This document shows, piece after piece, positions 50,275-58,863 of a DNA stretch of 64,000 nucleotides. The notes under the pieces are model-generated. The model was given only the letters and a program-made list of their open reading frames with translations. It ran no database searches and was not told where the DNA came from. The DNA lies in assembly GCF_001307035.1 (NCBI RefSeq), contig NZ_LKIU01000005.1:767200-831199 (forward strand), read 5' to 3'. The position numbers and the translations under genes were made by a program. The stretch comes from Arthrobacter sp. Edens01 (lineage in GTDB: Bacteria > Actinomycetota > Actinomycetes > Actinomycetales > Micrococcaceae). Within the stretch, counting starts at the first letter, position 1; each line of letters opens with the position of its first letter.

Positions 50275-50972
50275 TGAGCACCACCCTGGCCCAGCACGCC
50301 GAAGCCGCAGCAGCCCTGGTTGGCCTGCTGCCCACCCCGGCTCCGCTCCAGCCCGCCCCGCACTCTTCGCTGGGTCTTCCGCTGGAAGCGATGACGCAGG
50401 CCGTCACTGCCTCCTTCGTCGGATCTGTCTCCGCTGACCTGGCCGTTGTACTGCTGTCCGCAGCGGGCAGCGTCTCTGACGTCGCCGGAACCGATTCCCC
50501 CGTGGTTTCCGCAGCCGACGTGCTGCGCCCTGCACTGGAAGCAGCCAGCGCCACTTTGGGCGCCGGTGTGCTCGGTGACGCCCGGACGGAGGATGCCTCT
50601 GCCCTGTTCAGCCACATGGACGCCTCCGTATTTGAGCTGCGCGGGCCCGAAGGCACCGCCGGCTGGTTCGCGGTGCGCGTGCGCTCCGGTGAAAACGGCA
50701 GCACGGCCGCCCAGTCCGTGGTCGGCAAGCTTGGCCGTATCAACAACGTCGAAATGGCGCTGACCGTCGAAATCGGCCGCACCCGCATGGCGGTGCGTGA
50801 CGTCCTGAACCTCGAACCGGGCCGCGTAGTGGAACTTGACCGTTCCGCCGGCGCTCCGGCAGACATCCTGCTCAACGGCCGGCTGATCGCCAACGGCGAG
50901 ATCGTCGTCGTCGACCAGGACTACGCCGTCCGCATCACCAAGATCCTGGATGTAGCTGAGGGCCTGGGCTAA
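50274..50972 (+). CDS. fliN: Flagellar motor switch protein FliN, long FliY-like form
   Basis: A 232-residue protein. The last ~85 residues are the FliN SpoA domain (MALTVEIGRTRMAVRDVLNLEPGRVVELDRSAGAPADILLNGRLIANGEIVVVDQDYAVRITKIL). The first ~145 residues form an additional domain (TASFVGSVSADLAVVLLSAAG ... ADVLRPALEAASATLGAGVL) with CheC-like hydrophobic spacing but no clear E-x2-N phosphatase motif. That makes it FliY-like rather than a minimal FliN. Overlaps fliM by one base. Confidence 0.9.
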   Translation: MSTTLAQHAEAAAALVGLLPTPAPLQPAPHSSLGLPLEAMTQAVTASFVGSVSADLAVVLLSAAGSVSDVAGTDSPVVSAADVLRPALEAASATLGAGVLGDARTEDASALFSHMDASVFELRGPEGTAGWFAVRVRSGENGSTAAQSVVGKLGRINNVEMALTVEIGRTRMAVRDVLNLEPGRVVELDRSAGAPADILLNGRLIANGEIVVVDQDYAVRITKILDVAEGLG

Positions 50973-51431
50973 ATGGATGATTCCGCAGTCATGGCGCTGC
51001 GGGTCCTGGTATCGCTCGGTGTGGTCCTGGGGCTCCTGTGGTGGCTCCAGCGCCGGCTGGTTCGGGGACGTGCCTCCTCCGGCGTCGAAGCGCCCGTCCG
51101 GGTGCTGAGCCGGCAGGCCATCAGTCCCAAGGCTTCAGTCGTGGTTCTGGAAACCGGCGGCCAGCGCTTCCTCCTCGGAGTCACCGAGGCCAACGTGAAC
51201 GTTCTCCACACCTCCGAGGCTCCGCCTGCGCCCGACGCCGGGTTTGCCGCCTCGCTCCAGGACGCCTCCGGCGTGCCTGTTCCGGGAACGGACGACGGCG
51301 GGCTGCCGCGCCGCCGCGATACGCGGCGCGCCGCCCCGGAGGGCGCAGCCTCCATGCTGAACGGTTCGATTCTCTCTCCTGATACCTGGCGGCAGGGCGC
51401 AGCCTTCCTCCGCCGCGGACGGACCGAGTAA
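50973..51431 (+). CDS. fliO: Flagellar biosynthesis protein FliO
   Basis: A 152-residue protein with one N-terminal membrane helix (VLVSLGVVLGLLWWLQRRLVRG) and a small FliO/FliZ domain (VRVLSRQAISPKASVVVLETGGQRFLLGVTEANVNVLH). It starts immediately after fliN and overlaps fliP by one base. It assists FliP in assembling the export gate. Confidence 0.88.
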   Translation: MDDSAVMALRVLVSLGVVLGLLWWLQRRLVRGRASSGVEAPVRVLSRQAISPKASVVVLETGGQRFLLGVTEANVNVLHTSEAPPAPDAGFAASLQDASGVPVPGTDDGGLPRRRDTRRAAPEGAASMLNGSILSPDTWRQGAAFLRRGRTE

Positions 51432-52324
51432 TGCCCGCGACAGGTCCCGCTATTACCGAGCCCTTTTGCGGCTCTGCAGCCTCGAAGGCGTCCGGCGGTC
51501 CCCGCCGTTACCTGCTCACGGCACTGTTCGTGCTTGCAGCCACGCTGGTGCTGCTTCTCGCCGGCGCTGCCGCCGGACACGCCACGACTTTCGATCCGGT
51601 AGCGCCGGCTGATCCCGCTGCTCCGACGCAGCCCGGGGATCCGGAGGAGACCGGTGGATTCTCGGTAGACATCAACGGTGTTGACGGGACCCCGTCCACT
51701 GCCGTCGTCACCCTCATCGGCATCACACTGCTTTCGGTCGCTCCGGCCCTGCTGCTGATGATGACCTCCTTCACGAAGATTTTCGTGGTACTGGCCATGA
51801 CCCGCAATGCGCTGTCCCTGCCCTCCATTCCGCCGAACCAGGTGCTGGCCGGGCTGGCACTGTTCCTTTCCCTGTTCATCATGTCGCCGGTGCTCACGGA
51901 GATTAACAACCTGGCAGTCCAGCCCTACCTCAACGGCGAGTTCACCTTTAATGACGCGCTCGGGGCCGGTTCCGGGCCGCTGCAGCAGTTCATGCTGGCC
52001 CACACACGGGAAGAGGACATTGCACTGATGACCCGTGCTGCGGGCCAGCCAAACCCGGAGAGCCCGGAGACCGTGCCGCTGCTGACACTGATTCCGGCAT
52101 TCATGATCTCGGAGCTGCGGGCAGCGTTCATTATCGGTTTCGTTATCTTCATCCCGTTCCTGGTCATCGACCTGGTGGTTTCCGCAGCGCTGATGTCCAT
52201 GGGCATGATGATGCTTCCGCCGGTCATGATCTCCCTGCCGTTCAAGATCCTGCTTTTTGTGCTCGTTGACGGCTGGGGCCTGATTATCACGTCGCTGGTG
52301 AACAGCTACCAGGGCGGTGGCTGA
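51431..52324 (+). CDS. fliP: Flagellar export gate protein FliP
   Basis: A 297-residue protein. A signal/membrane segment at about 27-48 is followed by an Asp/Pro-rich periplasmic stretch and the FliP core: VAPALLLMMTSFTKIFVVLAMTRNALSLPSIPPNQVLAGLALFLS ... IPAFMISELRAAFIIGFVIFIPFLVIDLVVSAALMSMGMMMLPPVMISLPFKILLFVLVDGW. It forms the secretion gate with FliQ and FliR. Confidence 0.95.
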   Translation: MPATGPAITEPFCGSAASKASGGPRRYLLTALFVLAATLVLLLAGAAAGHATTFDPVAPADPAAPTQPGDPEETGGFSVDINGVDGTPSTAVVTLIGITLLSVAPALLLMMTSFTKIFVVLAMTRNALSLPSIPPNQVLAGLALFLSLFIMSPVLTEINNLAVQPYLNGEFTFNDALGAGSGPLQQFMLAHTREEDIALMTRAAGQPNPESPETVPLLTLIPAFMISELRAAFIIGFVIFIPFLVIDLVVSAALMSMGMMMLPPVMISLPFKILLFVLVDGWGLIITSLVNSYQGGG

Positions 52325-52599
52325 TGGATACCAGTGCTGTCCTGGACATTGGGCTCCAGGGACTCTGGGTAGCGGCGAAGCTGGCCGCACCGGTGCTGCT
52401 GACCGCCCTGGTGGTCGGTTTCTCGATCTCCCTGCTGCAGTCCATCACGCAGATCCAGGAAATCACGCTCTCCTTCGTGCCGAAGGCGATCGCGGTGTGC
52501 ATCGCACTGCTGGTCTGCGGCCACTGGATGATCACGGAAATGATCACCTTCACGCAGCAGCTGTTCGAGAAGATCCCGTCGCTGCTCGGCGGAGGATGA
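52324..52599 (+). CDS. fliQ: Flagellar export gate protein FliQ
   Basis: A 91-residue two-helix protein with KLAAPVLLTALVVGFSISLLQSITQIQEITLSFVPKAIAVCIALLVCGHWM, the FliQ signature. Overlaps fliP by one base; fliR follows at one base. Confidence 0.95.
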   Translation: MDTSAVLDIGLQGLWVAAKLAAPVLLTALVVGFSISLLQSITQIQEITLSFVPKAIAVCIALLVCGHWMITEMITFTQQLFEKIPSLLGGG

Positions 52600-52600
52600 C

Positions 52601-53359
52601 ATGTCCATCACCATCGACCAGGCCTGGCTGGAAGCGGTAATGCTGGCCGGTGTGCGGATGGTTGCGTTCCTGGTCATCGCCCCGCCGTTCTCCTACAACG
52701 CTTTTCCGGGCAGGGTAAAGGCGATGCTCGCCATCGGGCTGGCGCTGGCCGTGGCCCCGCAGGTCTCCGAGGGCTACTCGAACCTCGGGACGGCGGCTTT
52801 TATCACCGGGCTTGTCCTTGAATTCGTTGTTGGTGCAGTGCTGGGCTTCCTGGTCCTCATCGTGTTTTCGGCAGTGCAGTCGGCCGGTCAGCTGATCGAC
52901 CTCTTTGGCGGCTTTTCCCTGGCCCAGGGATTCGACCCGCAGTCAATGGTCAACGGTGCCCAGTTCACCCGCCTGTTCCAGATCACGGCGCTGGCCCTGC
53001 TCTTTGCCTCCGACGGGTACCAGATGATCATCTCCGGACTGGCCCGCAGCTTCTCAGCCCTGCCGCTGGCCGGCGGAATAGACCTCTCCGACCCGGCGCA
53101 GGCGATGATTACCGCAGTGACCCAGATGTTCATCGCCGCAGTGCAGATCGCCGGACCGCTGCTGGTGGTGCTCTTCCTGGCGGATGCAGGGCTTGGCCTG
53201 CTGACCCGTGTTGCGCCGGCGTTGAACGCCTTTGCCCTGGGCTTCCCGCTGAAGATCTTGCTGACCCTGACCCTGGTATCCGTGGTGTTCGTTGCCCTGC
53301 CCCGCGTGGTTTCGGTGCTTGTGGACCAGATTGTGCGCACGCTGGCGGGGGTGGGATAA
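52601..53359 (+). CDS. fliR: Flagellar export gate protein FliR
   Basis: A 252-residue polytopic membrane protein; MVAFLVIAPPFSYNAFPGRVKAMLAIGLALAV and FSLAQGFDPQSMVNGAQFTRLFQI are family blocks. Several hydrophobic helices continue to the C-terminus. flhB begins at the next base. Confidence 0.94.
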   Translation: MSITIDQAWLEAVMLAGVRMVAFLVIAPPFSYNAFPGRVKAMLAIGLALAVAPQVSEGYSNLGTAAFITGLVLEFVVGAVLGFLVLIVFSAVQSAGQLIDLFGGFSLAQGFDPQSMVNGAQFTRLFQITALALLFASDGYQMIISGLARSFSALPLAGGIDLSDPAQAMITAVTQMFIAAVQIAGPLLVVLFLADAGLGLLTRVAPALNAFALGFPLKILLTLTLVSVVFVALPRVVSVLVDQIVRTLAGVG

Positions 53360-54487
53360 ATGCCGGAACAGGACTCCGGAGAGCGGTCAGAAGCCGCCAC
53401 CCCAAAACGGATGAAGGAAGTCCGGGAAAAGGGCCAGCTTTCCCGCTCCGATGACCTCACCGCCTGGGTGGGCGTGGGTGCGGCGGCAGCCATGATGCCG
53501 ACGACCATTGGCCGCGGCGCAGACAAAGGCGCTGAAAGCCTCATGCGGGTCGACTCGCTGATGGCTGACCCCAGCCCGCAGGCCGCACTGCGGATGTTCC
53601 AGGACGGACTGGGCGGCCTGACCTACGTCCTTGGGCCCATGCTCTCGGTGGTGGTGGTTGCCGTGCTGGCCACTGCAGCACTGCAGGGCGGCATCCACTT
53701 CAAGAAGTTCAAGGGCAAGTACGAACAGTTTGACGTGGTCAAGGGCATGAAACGGGTTTTCGGCGGGCAGGCCATCTGGAACGGCGTGAAGGCCCTGCTG
53801 AAGACTGCCGTCGTCGGGCTCGTTCTGTACGCAGTCATCCAGAACCTGATGCCGGTGCTGATGACGGCCGGCGGCATGTCCATCAGCGCGCTGATCGCCG
53901 AGGCGGGCGGGGGAGTGGCCACGCTGCTTCAGTTTGCCGTCGCTGCGGGACTGGCCCTGGCCGGCGCGGACATCCTGATGGTGATGCGCCGGAACCGTAA
54001 AAGGACCCGGATGACCAAAAAAGAGGTCAAGGATGAGAACAAGAACACCGACGGCGATCCGCTGATCAAGTCACAGCGCCGTTCCCGCCAGCTGGCGATG
54101 AGCCGAAACCGCATGATGGCTGCGGTAGCGGACGCCGACGTCGTGCTCCTCAACCCGACCCACGTGGCCGTGGCGCTGAAGTACGAACCCGGAAAGTCCG
54201 CACCGCGTGTCACGGCGAAAGGTGCCGGCACGATCGCCGCGCGCATCCGTGAAGAAGCCGAGACCAAGGGCGTGCCCATGGTCCGCGACATCCCCCTGGC
54301 GCGGGCCCTGCATTCGGCCTGCGAGCTGGGCCAGGAAATACCGGTCGAGCTGTACAACGCAGTCGCCCGGGTCCTGGCCTTCGTCATGGCCCTGAAGAAC
54401 CGCGGCGCCGCCGCCGGGGTGCACACCATGGCACCCGACCCCGCTTCCACTGTCCCCGCCCCACAACACCGTAAGGCCCCGCTGTGA
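53360..54487 (+). CDS. flhB: Flagellar export switch protein FlhB
   Basis: A 375-residue protein. EQDSGERSEAATPKRMKEVREKGQLSRSDDLTAWV is the cytoplasmic N-terminal signature, followed by four membrane helices. The self-cleavage motif NPTH is at residues 265-268 (N265), as in Salmonella FlhB. A C-terminal Pro-rich tail follows. Cleavage switches export from rod/hook to filament substrates. Overlaps flhA by 4 nt. Confidence 0.96.
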   Translation: MPEQDSGERSEAATPKRMKEVREKGQLSRSDDLTAWVGVGAAAAMMPTTIGRGADKGAESLMRVDSLMADPSPQAALRMFQDGLGGLTYVLGPMLSVVVVAVLATAALQGGIHFKKFKGKYEQFDVVKGMKRVFGGQAIWNGVKALLKTAVVGLVLYAVIQNLMPVLMTAGGMSISALIAEAGGGVATLLQFAVAAGLALAGADILMVMRRNRKRTRMTKKEVKDENKNTDGDPLIKSQRRSRQLAMSRNRMMAAVADADVVLLNPTHVAVALKYEPGKSAPRVTAKGAGTIAARIREEAETKGVPMVRDIPLARALHSACELGQEIPVELYNAVARVLAFVMALKNRGAAAGVHTMAPDPASTVPAPQHRKAPL

Positions 54488-56535
54488 ACCGCAACCTCCT
54501 GAAGCTCACCATTCCCGTGGGCGTGATCGGCATTATCCTGCTGTTGGTGGTCCCCATCCCCGCGGGCATGCTGGACGTGCTGATCATCATCAACATCCTG
54601 CTCGCGCTGGTGATCCTGCTGACCACCATGTTCGTGAAGAAGCCCCTGGACTTCTCCGTCTTCCCGTCCATGCTGCTGGTAGCGACCCTGTTCCGGCTTG
54701 GCCTGAACGTCGCGTCCACCCGCCTGGTGCTCGGCGAAGGGTATGCAGGCCAGGTCATCGAGGCCTTTGGACACGTTGCAGTGGGCGGCTCCCTGATCAT
54801 CGGTGCCGTAATCTTCCTGATCCTGGTTGTCATCCAGTTCGTGGTTGTCACCAAGGGTGCAGAACGCGTCGCCGAAGTCGGGGCACGGTTCACCCTGGAT
54901 GCCATGCCGGGTAAGCAGATGGCCATTGACGCGGATCTGAACGCCGGACTGATCACGGACATCCAGGCCCGTGAACGCCGCGCCGAGGTCTCCGCTGAAG
55001 CAGACTTCTACGGGGCCATGGACGGCGCCTCAAAGTTCGTCAAGGGCGACGCGATCGCCGGCCTGATCATCATCATCATCAACGTCATCGGCGGCATCGC
55101 GATCGGCATGCTGCAGCGCGGGATGTCCGCCGGGGAAGCGATCAACACCTACACCCTGCTGACCATCGGCGACGGTCTGGTCACGCAGATTCCTGCTCTG
55201 CTGATGGCAGTCTCCACGGGCATGATCGTTACCCGGTCCAATGCCGAATCGGACATGGCATCCACTGCTTCCGCCGAGCTGAGCCAGTCCCGCAACGCGC
55301 TGATGATCGCCGGCGCAGCAGCGATTGTCATGGCACTGATCCCGGGTATGCCGAAGATCCCGTTCATCGTGATCGGCGCACTGCTGATCTTCGCCAGCCA
55401 GCGCGTCAAGGCACGCCAGGCCGCCGAGGAGGCCGCTGCTGCGGACCCCGTTGCCCAGCTCACCGCGGCCCCGGCGGCAGACACCACGGAAGACCTGATC
55501 GAACAGATGCGCGTGCACGCACTGGAGGTGATGCTCTCCCCGGACCTCGTGGACATTGTCACCGGCGGCTCGGACGACCTGCTGGCCCGGGTCCGGGCCC
55601 TGCGGCGGAAGATCGCCCTGGAACTGGGCATCGTCGTACCCCCGGTGCGGACCCGGGACAGTGTTGACCTTCCGGCCTCCACCTACGTGATCCGTATTGC
55701 CGGAGTGGAAGCCGGCCGCGGCGAAGCCCCCGCCGGGAAAGTCCTGGCACTGGGCGACTTCCTGGACGGCCTGCCCGGCACCGCGACCGTCGAACCGGTC
55801 TTCGGACTCGCCGGCAAGTGGGTGCCCACCGAAATGCGGCATGCCGCGGAAATGGCCGGCGCCACCGTGATCGACCGGGTCTCGGTGCTCGTCACCCACC
55901 TTTCGGCAATCATCACGGCCAACGCCGCGCGGCTGCTCACCCGTGAGGACGTGCGGGTGCTGACCGAAGGCGTCAAACAGGTCAGCCCCTCCGCCGTGGA
56001 TGAACTCATCCCCGGTGTGCTCTCGCTGGCTGAGGTCCAGCGGGTTCTCCAGGGCCTGCTGGCGGAGCAGATTCCAATTAATGACCTTCCCCGGATCTAC
56101 GAATCCCTGCTGCTCAAGGCGAAGGCCTCGCCGGACCCGGAAGGGCTCGTTGAGGCAGCCAGGCAGGCCCTTGGGCCGGCGCTGGCCGCCCAGTACGTCA
56201 ACTCCGGGGTGCTGAGGGTGATCATGATCGATCCCTCGCTGGAGCAGTCCATGCTCGAGAACCTGCGTCCCTCAGACCAGGGCACCCAGATCCTGCTTGA
56301 CCCGACCCGGATCGAAAGCATCATAGGATCACTTAAGTCCACTGTGGCCACAGTGGAGAACGCGGGCCACACGGCGGTGCTCGTCTGCGCACCCGCGCTC
56401 CGGCCGGCCATCCGGCGCCTCGTGGCAGCGCAGACCAACGGGCTGCCCGTGCTCTCCTACCAGGAGGCCACCGCTGCAAACGTGAACATTGAGACAGTAG
56501 GAGTGCTCCGTGGAACCGAGACGATTTCAGCTTGA
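54484..56535 (+). CDS. flhA: Flagellar export apparatus protein FlhA
   Basis: A 683-residue protein with an N-terminal half of eight membrane helices (family signature FPSMLLVATLFRLGLNVASTRLVL; EVSAEADFYGAMDGASKFVKGDAIAG). The C-terminal cytosolic ring domain begins about residue 330 and binds chaperone-substrate complexes. It overlaps the FlhF-like gene by 26 nt. Confidence 0.97.
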   Translation: MNRNLLKLTIPVGVIGIILLLVVPIPAGMLDVLIIINILLALVILLTTMFVKKPLDFSVFPSMLLVATLFRLGLNVASTRLVLGEGYAGQVIEAFGHVAVGGSLIIGAVIFLILVVIQFVVVTKGAERVAEVGARFTLDAMPGKQMAIDADLNAGLITDIQARERRAEVSAEADFYGAMDGASKFVKGDAIAGLIIIIINVIGGIAIGMLQRGMSAGEAINTYTLLTIGDGLVTQIPALLMAVSTGMIVTRSNAESDMASTASAELSQSRNALMIAGAAAIVMALIPGMPKIPFIVIGALLIFASQRVKARQAAEEAAAADPVAQLTAAPAADTTEDLIEQMRVHALEVMLSPDLVDIVTGGSDDLLARVRALRRKIALELGIVVPPVRTRDSVDLPASTYVIRIAGVEAGRGEAPAGKVLALGDFLDGLPGTATVEPVFGLAGKWVPTEMRHAAEMAGATVIDRVSVLVTHLSAIITANAARLLTREDVRVLTEGVKQVSPSAVDELIPGVLSLAEVQRVLQGLLAEQIPINDLPRIYESLLLKAKASPDPEGLVEAARQALGPALAAQYVNSGVLRVIMIDPSLEQSMLENLRPSDQGTQILLDPTRIESIIGSLKSTVATVENAGHTAVLVCAPALRPAIRRLVAAQTNGLPVLSYQEATAANVNIETVGVLRGTETISA

Positions 56536-57478
56536 GGGTCCGTCCATTGACGCCCTGAAAGCCAAGGTCCTCGCAGAACACGGACCCCGGGCGCGGATCA
56601 TCGGGGCAGAGAAGGTCACCGTCGGAGGTATCGGAGGGTTCCTCGCCCGCCACCACTACGAGGTGACGGTAGAGCTGCCGCCCCGCGGCCGCCGCGCTGC
56701 ACCTGTGGAGGCGGACCTGCCCAGCCGGGCCGGCATCGGGGCGCTGCTGGCCAGCGCGGAAGAGGCCGAAAGCAAACTCAGTCCCAGGACGCCGCCGTTG
56801 CCGGACGTTTCCACCGCCACCAGCGCCTTCGCGGACCTCATCGCCGACCTGTCACAGAACACCGGCGCGCCTGCCCGCGCACCTGAACCTGCCCGCGCAC
56901 CTGAACCGGCCCGGATTCTTGAACCGGTGGAGTTCCCGCAAATTTCCTCCCCCGGTCCCGGGGACGCCGTCCAGCGGCAGGAGGTCCCTTCGCCCCTGGC
57001 GGGTGCGGGCGACCTGGTGATCGTAGTAGGGCTGGGGCAGGACCCCATGCTGGTCTGCGAGTCCATGGCCGCGGCTGCCGGATTCAGTGCCCAGGCGCTT
57101 CGCGCGGCCGGTGCAGTGGACGGCGGCGGTGTGGGGCGGGCCGGTGACCGCCGCTCCGTGGCCACTGCCCGCGCGGCCGGGGTGCTGGCCGGCCACCCCA
57201 TTTTCCTTGCTTACGGCATCGGCCGCGGCGTCAGCGAAATCGCACGCCACACCACCCTGATCTCGGCGTTGTCTCCAGACCAGCTGTGGGTCGCAGTTGA
57301 CGCCGGGCGCAAGACTGAGGACACCGCGGCCTGGGTAGGTGCGGTCCGGGCGGCGGCTCTCGTCCACGCAGTCGCTGTCGAAGGGCTGGAAGGTACTTCG
57401 ACGCCGCAGACGGTAAATACGCTGGGCCTGCCTGTTGGCTGGCTCGACGGCGCCGCTGCGCCCGCGCCAATCCTGTGA
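56510..57478 (+). CDS. flhF: FlhF-like protein lacking the GTPase P-loop
   Basis: A 322-residue protein in the flhF position. The N-terminal ~60 residues (FQLEGPSIDALKAKVLAEHGPRARIIGAEKVTVGGIGGF) resemble the FlhF B-domain. An APARAPEP repeat linker follows (~120-140). The expected SRP-type GTPase region begins VIVVGLGQDPMLVCESMAAAAGF, where the GxTGxGKT Walker A has been lost. It is also about 60-100 residues shorter than active FlhF. GTG at 56510 has GTAGGAG close upstream. A pseudo-GTPase role is inferred. Confidence 0.7.
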   Translation: MEPRRFQLEGPSIDALKAKVLAEHGPRARIIGAEKVTVGGIGGFLARHHYEVTVELPPRGRRAAPVEADLPSRAGIGALLASAEEAESKLSPRTPPLPDVSTATSAFADLIADLSQNTGAPARAPEPARAPEPARILEPVEFPQISSPGPGDAVQRQEVPSPLAGAGDLVIVVGLGQDPMLVCESMAAAAGFSAQALRAAGAVDGGGVGRAGDRRSVATARAAGVLAGHPIFLAYGIGRGVSEIARHTTLISALSPDQLWVAVDAGRKTEDTAAWVGAVRAAALVHAVAVEGLEGTSTPQTVNTLGLPVGWLDGAAAPAPIL

Positions 57479-57530
57479 CATCCCGGGTGCAGTATCTGTG
57501 CCGCATCGATAATGCCGTGCATGCTTGCGA

Positions 57531-57536
57531 TAGAGT
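57531..57536 (+). promoter_or_regulatory. Candidate -10 box of leaderless csrA
   Basis: TAGAGT lies six bases before the csrA ATG (57543), there is no ribosome-binding site, and the actinobacterial leaderless layout (TANNNT 6-8 nt before the start) is met. No clear -35 was seen. Confidence 0.4.
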
Positions 57537-57542
57537 GACTAA

Positions 57543-57788
57543 ATGCTCGTGCTAACGCGGAAATCAGGAGAGCAGATCCTGATCGGTGATGACATTGTCA
57601 TTACCGTGCTCGATTCGCGGGGCGACGGTGTCCGAATTGGCATTGATGCACCCCGCGGAATGAAAATCCAGCGCAATGAAGTTGTCCGCGCTGTCGAAGA
57701 AGCCAACGTTGCGGCAGCCACGCCTTCCCCCGACGGCGAAGAGCGAATCAAAGCGCTCCTGGAACTGCGCCGGCCGCAGGCCGACTAG
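57543..57788 (+). CDS. csrA: Carbon storage regulator/translational repressor CsrA
   Basis: An 81-residue CsrA. The RNA-binding core is MLVLTRKSGEQILIGDDIVITVLDSRGDGVRIGIDAPRGMKIQRNEVV; the two RNA-contact strands and the conserved Arg are intact. A C-terminal extension (PSPDGEERIKALLELRRPQAD) resembles the tail that FliW contacts in Gram-positives. It is the last gene of the flagellar region. The likely target is the flagellin leader at 31243-31286. Confidence 0.95.
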   Translation: MLVLTRKSGEQILIGDDIVITVLDSRGDGVRIGIDAPRGMKIQRNEVVRAVEEANVAAATPSPDGEERIKALLELRRPQAD

Positions 57789-57847
57789 CAAGCCTTCTTC
57801 CTCCGGGACAACGTGTCCCGCCCATCCGTAACTCCAGCCGGTGGCTG

Positions 57848-57924
57848 CCGTCCGTTAAAAGCCGAGCCCCGGCAACCATTGGGGTGGCAGCCGGGGCGGC
57901 GAGCCAGGCTCTTTCCGCGGACGG
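57848..57924. other. GC-rich nested inverted repeats after csrA
   Basis: ccgtccg (57849-57855) pairs with cggacgg (57918-57924), enclosing a hairpin gccccggc...gccggggc (57866-57897) and a small gagcc-agg-ctc. Read on the minus strand the inner hairpin is followed by a CTTTTAA tract, so it may terminate the gene ending at 58007. As a whole it could also be a structured RNA. The rest of 57789-58006 holds nothing recognised. Confidence 0.4.
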
Positions 57925-58006
57925 GCGGTCAGAGCGGACACATGCAACTGTGCGGCTCGATTGGGTGCAGTAATTACTTGGGGATACTGCGGTTTTGGGG
58001 AAAGTT

Positions 58007-58354
58007 CTAGCTTCCGGACCGTACCTTGGTGCCGAAGAGACGAATGGTGCGGCGGGCGGGTGCGGACATCCGCGTGCGGGAGCCGGCGACCTGGCGGACG
58101 ACCTGGCCTTTGTCGGAGCGGGTGCCGTAGTAGTCCTGAAGGACCCGGCGCTCGTGAGTGGAGCAGCGCACTCCGGGGTAGCGGTAGCCGCGGATTACCC
58201 AGTAACCGGTCTTGTCCGAGGGACGCTTGTCATCGGCCCAGTCCGGAACCAGACGGCGGCCGCATTCAGCGCAGAGGGCTGCAACGTGGCTGTCCCGCTG
58301 GGCATCCGTGTAGCGCTTGACCAACACATCGGTACCGGCGTTCCATGCGTTCAC
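58007..58354 (-). CDS. Hypothetical protein with a CxxC zinc-finger-like motif (115 aa)
   Basis: GTG at 58354 has GGGGG about eight bases upstream. The product begins MNAWNAGTDVLVKRY and contains CAECGRRLVPDW, then a second Cys in GVRCSTHERRV, a possible C-x2-C...C-x2-H zinc site. The basic C-terminus (KGQVVRQVAGSRTRMSAPARRTIRLFG) suggests nucleic-acid contact. Family not recognised. Confidence 0.6.
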   Translation of the reverse strand: MNAWNAGTDVLVKRYTDAQRDSHVAALCAECGRRLVPDWADDKRPSDKTGYWVIRGYRYPGVRCSTHERRVLQDYYGTRSDKGQVVRQVAGSRTRMSAPARRTIRLFGTKVRSGS

Positions 58355-58533
58355 GTTCTACCCCCAAAAGTTTGCGGTCCTGATGTCCCGCGTGGCTTGC
58401 TGTTTTGCTGATGGGTATGACGATATAGCTGCTCTCCAAAACAAACGCTCAAGTTCGGCCCGCATGACGCGCAATGTTTCCTGAAGAATTAGTTGAGCCA
58501 ATCTTGAGCTTCGCGGGCCTGTCTTTGGTAATG

Positions 58534-58573
58534 GAAAAAGCGGCAGCTGCCCTCGGGCAACTGCCGCTTTTTT
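58534..58573. terminator. Bidirectional hairpin terminator
   Basis: aaaaagcggcagctgccc-tcgg-gcaactgccgctttttt, an A/T-flanked GC stem with a run of T on the right and A on the left. It lies between the small membrane protein gene at 58625 (minus) and the gene at 58007-58354. Confidence 0.85.
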
Positions 58574-58624
58574 CGTCTTTTATGCCGTTCCCGGAAGGGG
58601 CAGGACCCAATTCCCGAGGAACAT

Positions 58625-58789
58625 TCAGCGGGGGCGACGCCGCAGCAGGAACCGGCGCAGTGCACGAATGAGTCCCATCAGCCCGAAGACGACGGGCATG
58701 ATGGCAATGATGCGTGCCACGGGATCGTCAACGAAGGCGAAGATGCAGACGCCGAAGAATACGTGGAGGGCGTAGCCGGCCGTCTGCAT
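58625..58789 (-). CDS. Small basic membrane protein (54 aa)
   Basis: MQTAGYALHVFFGVCIFAFVDDPVARIIAIMPVVFGLMGLIRALRRFLLRRRPR, here named by its ends only (MQTAGYALHV...LLRRRPR). Two hydrophobic helices (~3-19, 26-43) are followed by a strongly basic C-terminus. ATG at 58789 is used because the longer frame upstream reads through tRNA-Thr (VERLTRNEKVASSILAGG, a well-known tRNA-derived false N-terminus). No ribosome site is clear. Ends just before a terminator. Confidence 0.5.
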   Translation of the reverse strand: MQTAGYALHVFFGVCIFAFVDDPVARIIAIMPVVFGLMGLIRALRRFLLRRRPR

Positions 58790-58863
58790 GGCGGGGGAGT
58801 GCTTCCGGAGCGCTTTGCGAAAGGTAGTGATTTTGGCTCCCGGAAGTTCTTGGTTCTGCTGCA

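Noticed and set aside
50969-52390. Long minus-strand frame opposite fliO/fliP
   Set aside because: Shadow of export-gate genes whose motifs are intact on the plus strand.
58474-58671. 65-codon frame MFPEELVEP...
   Set aside because: It runs through the hairpin terminator at 58534-58573 and has no ribosome site.
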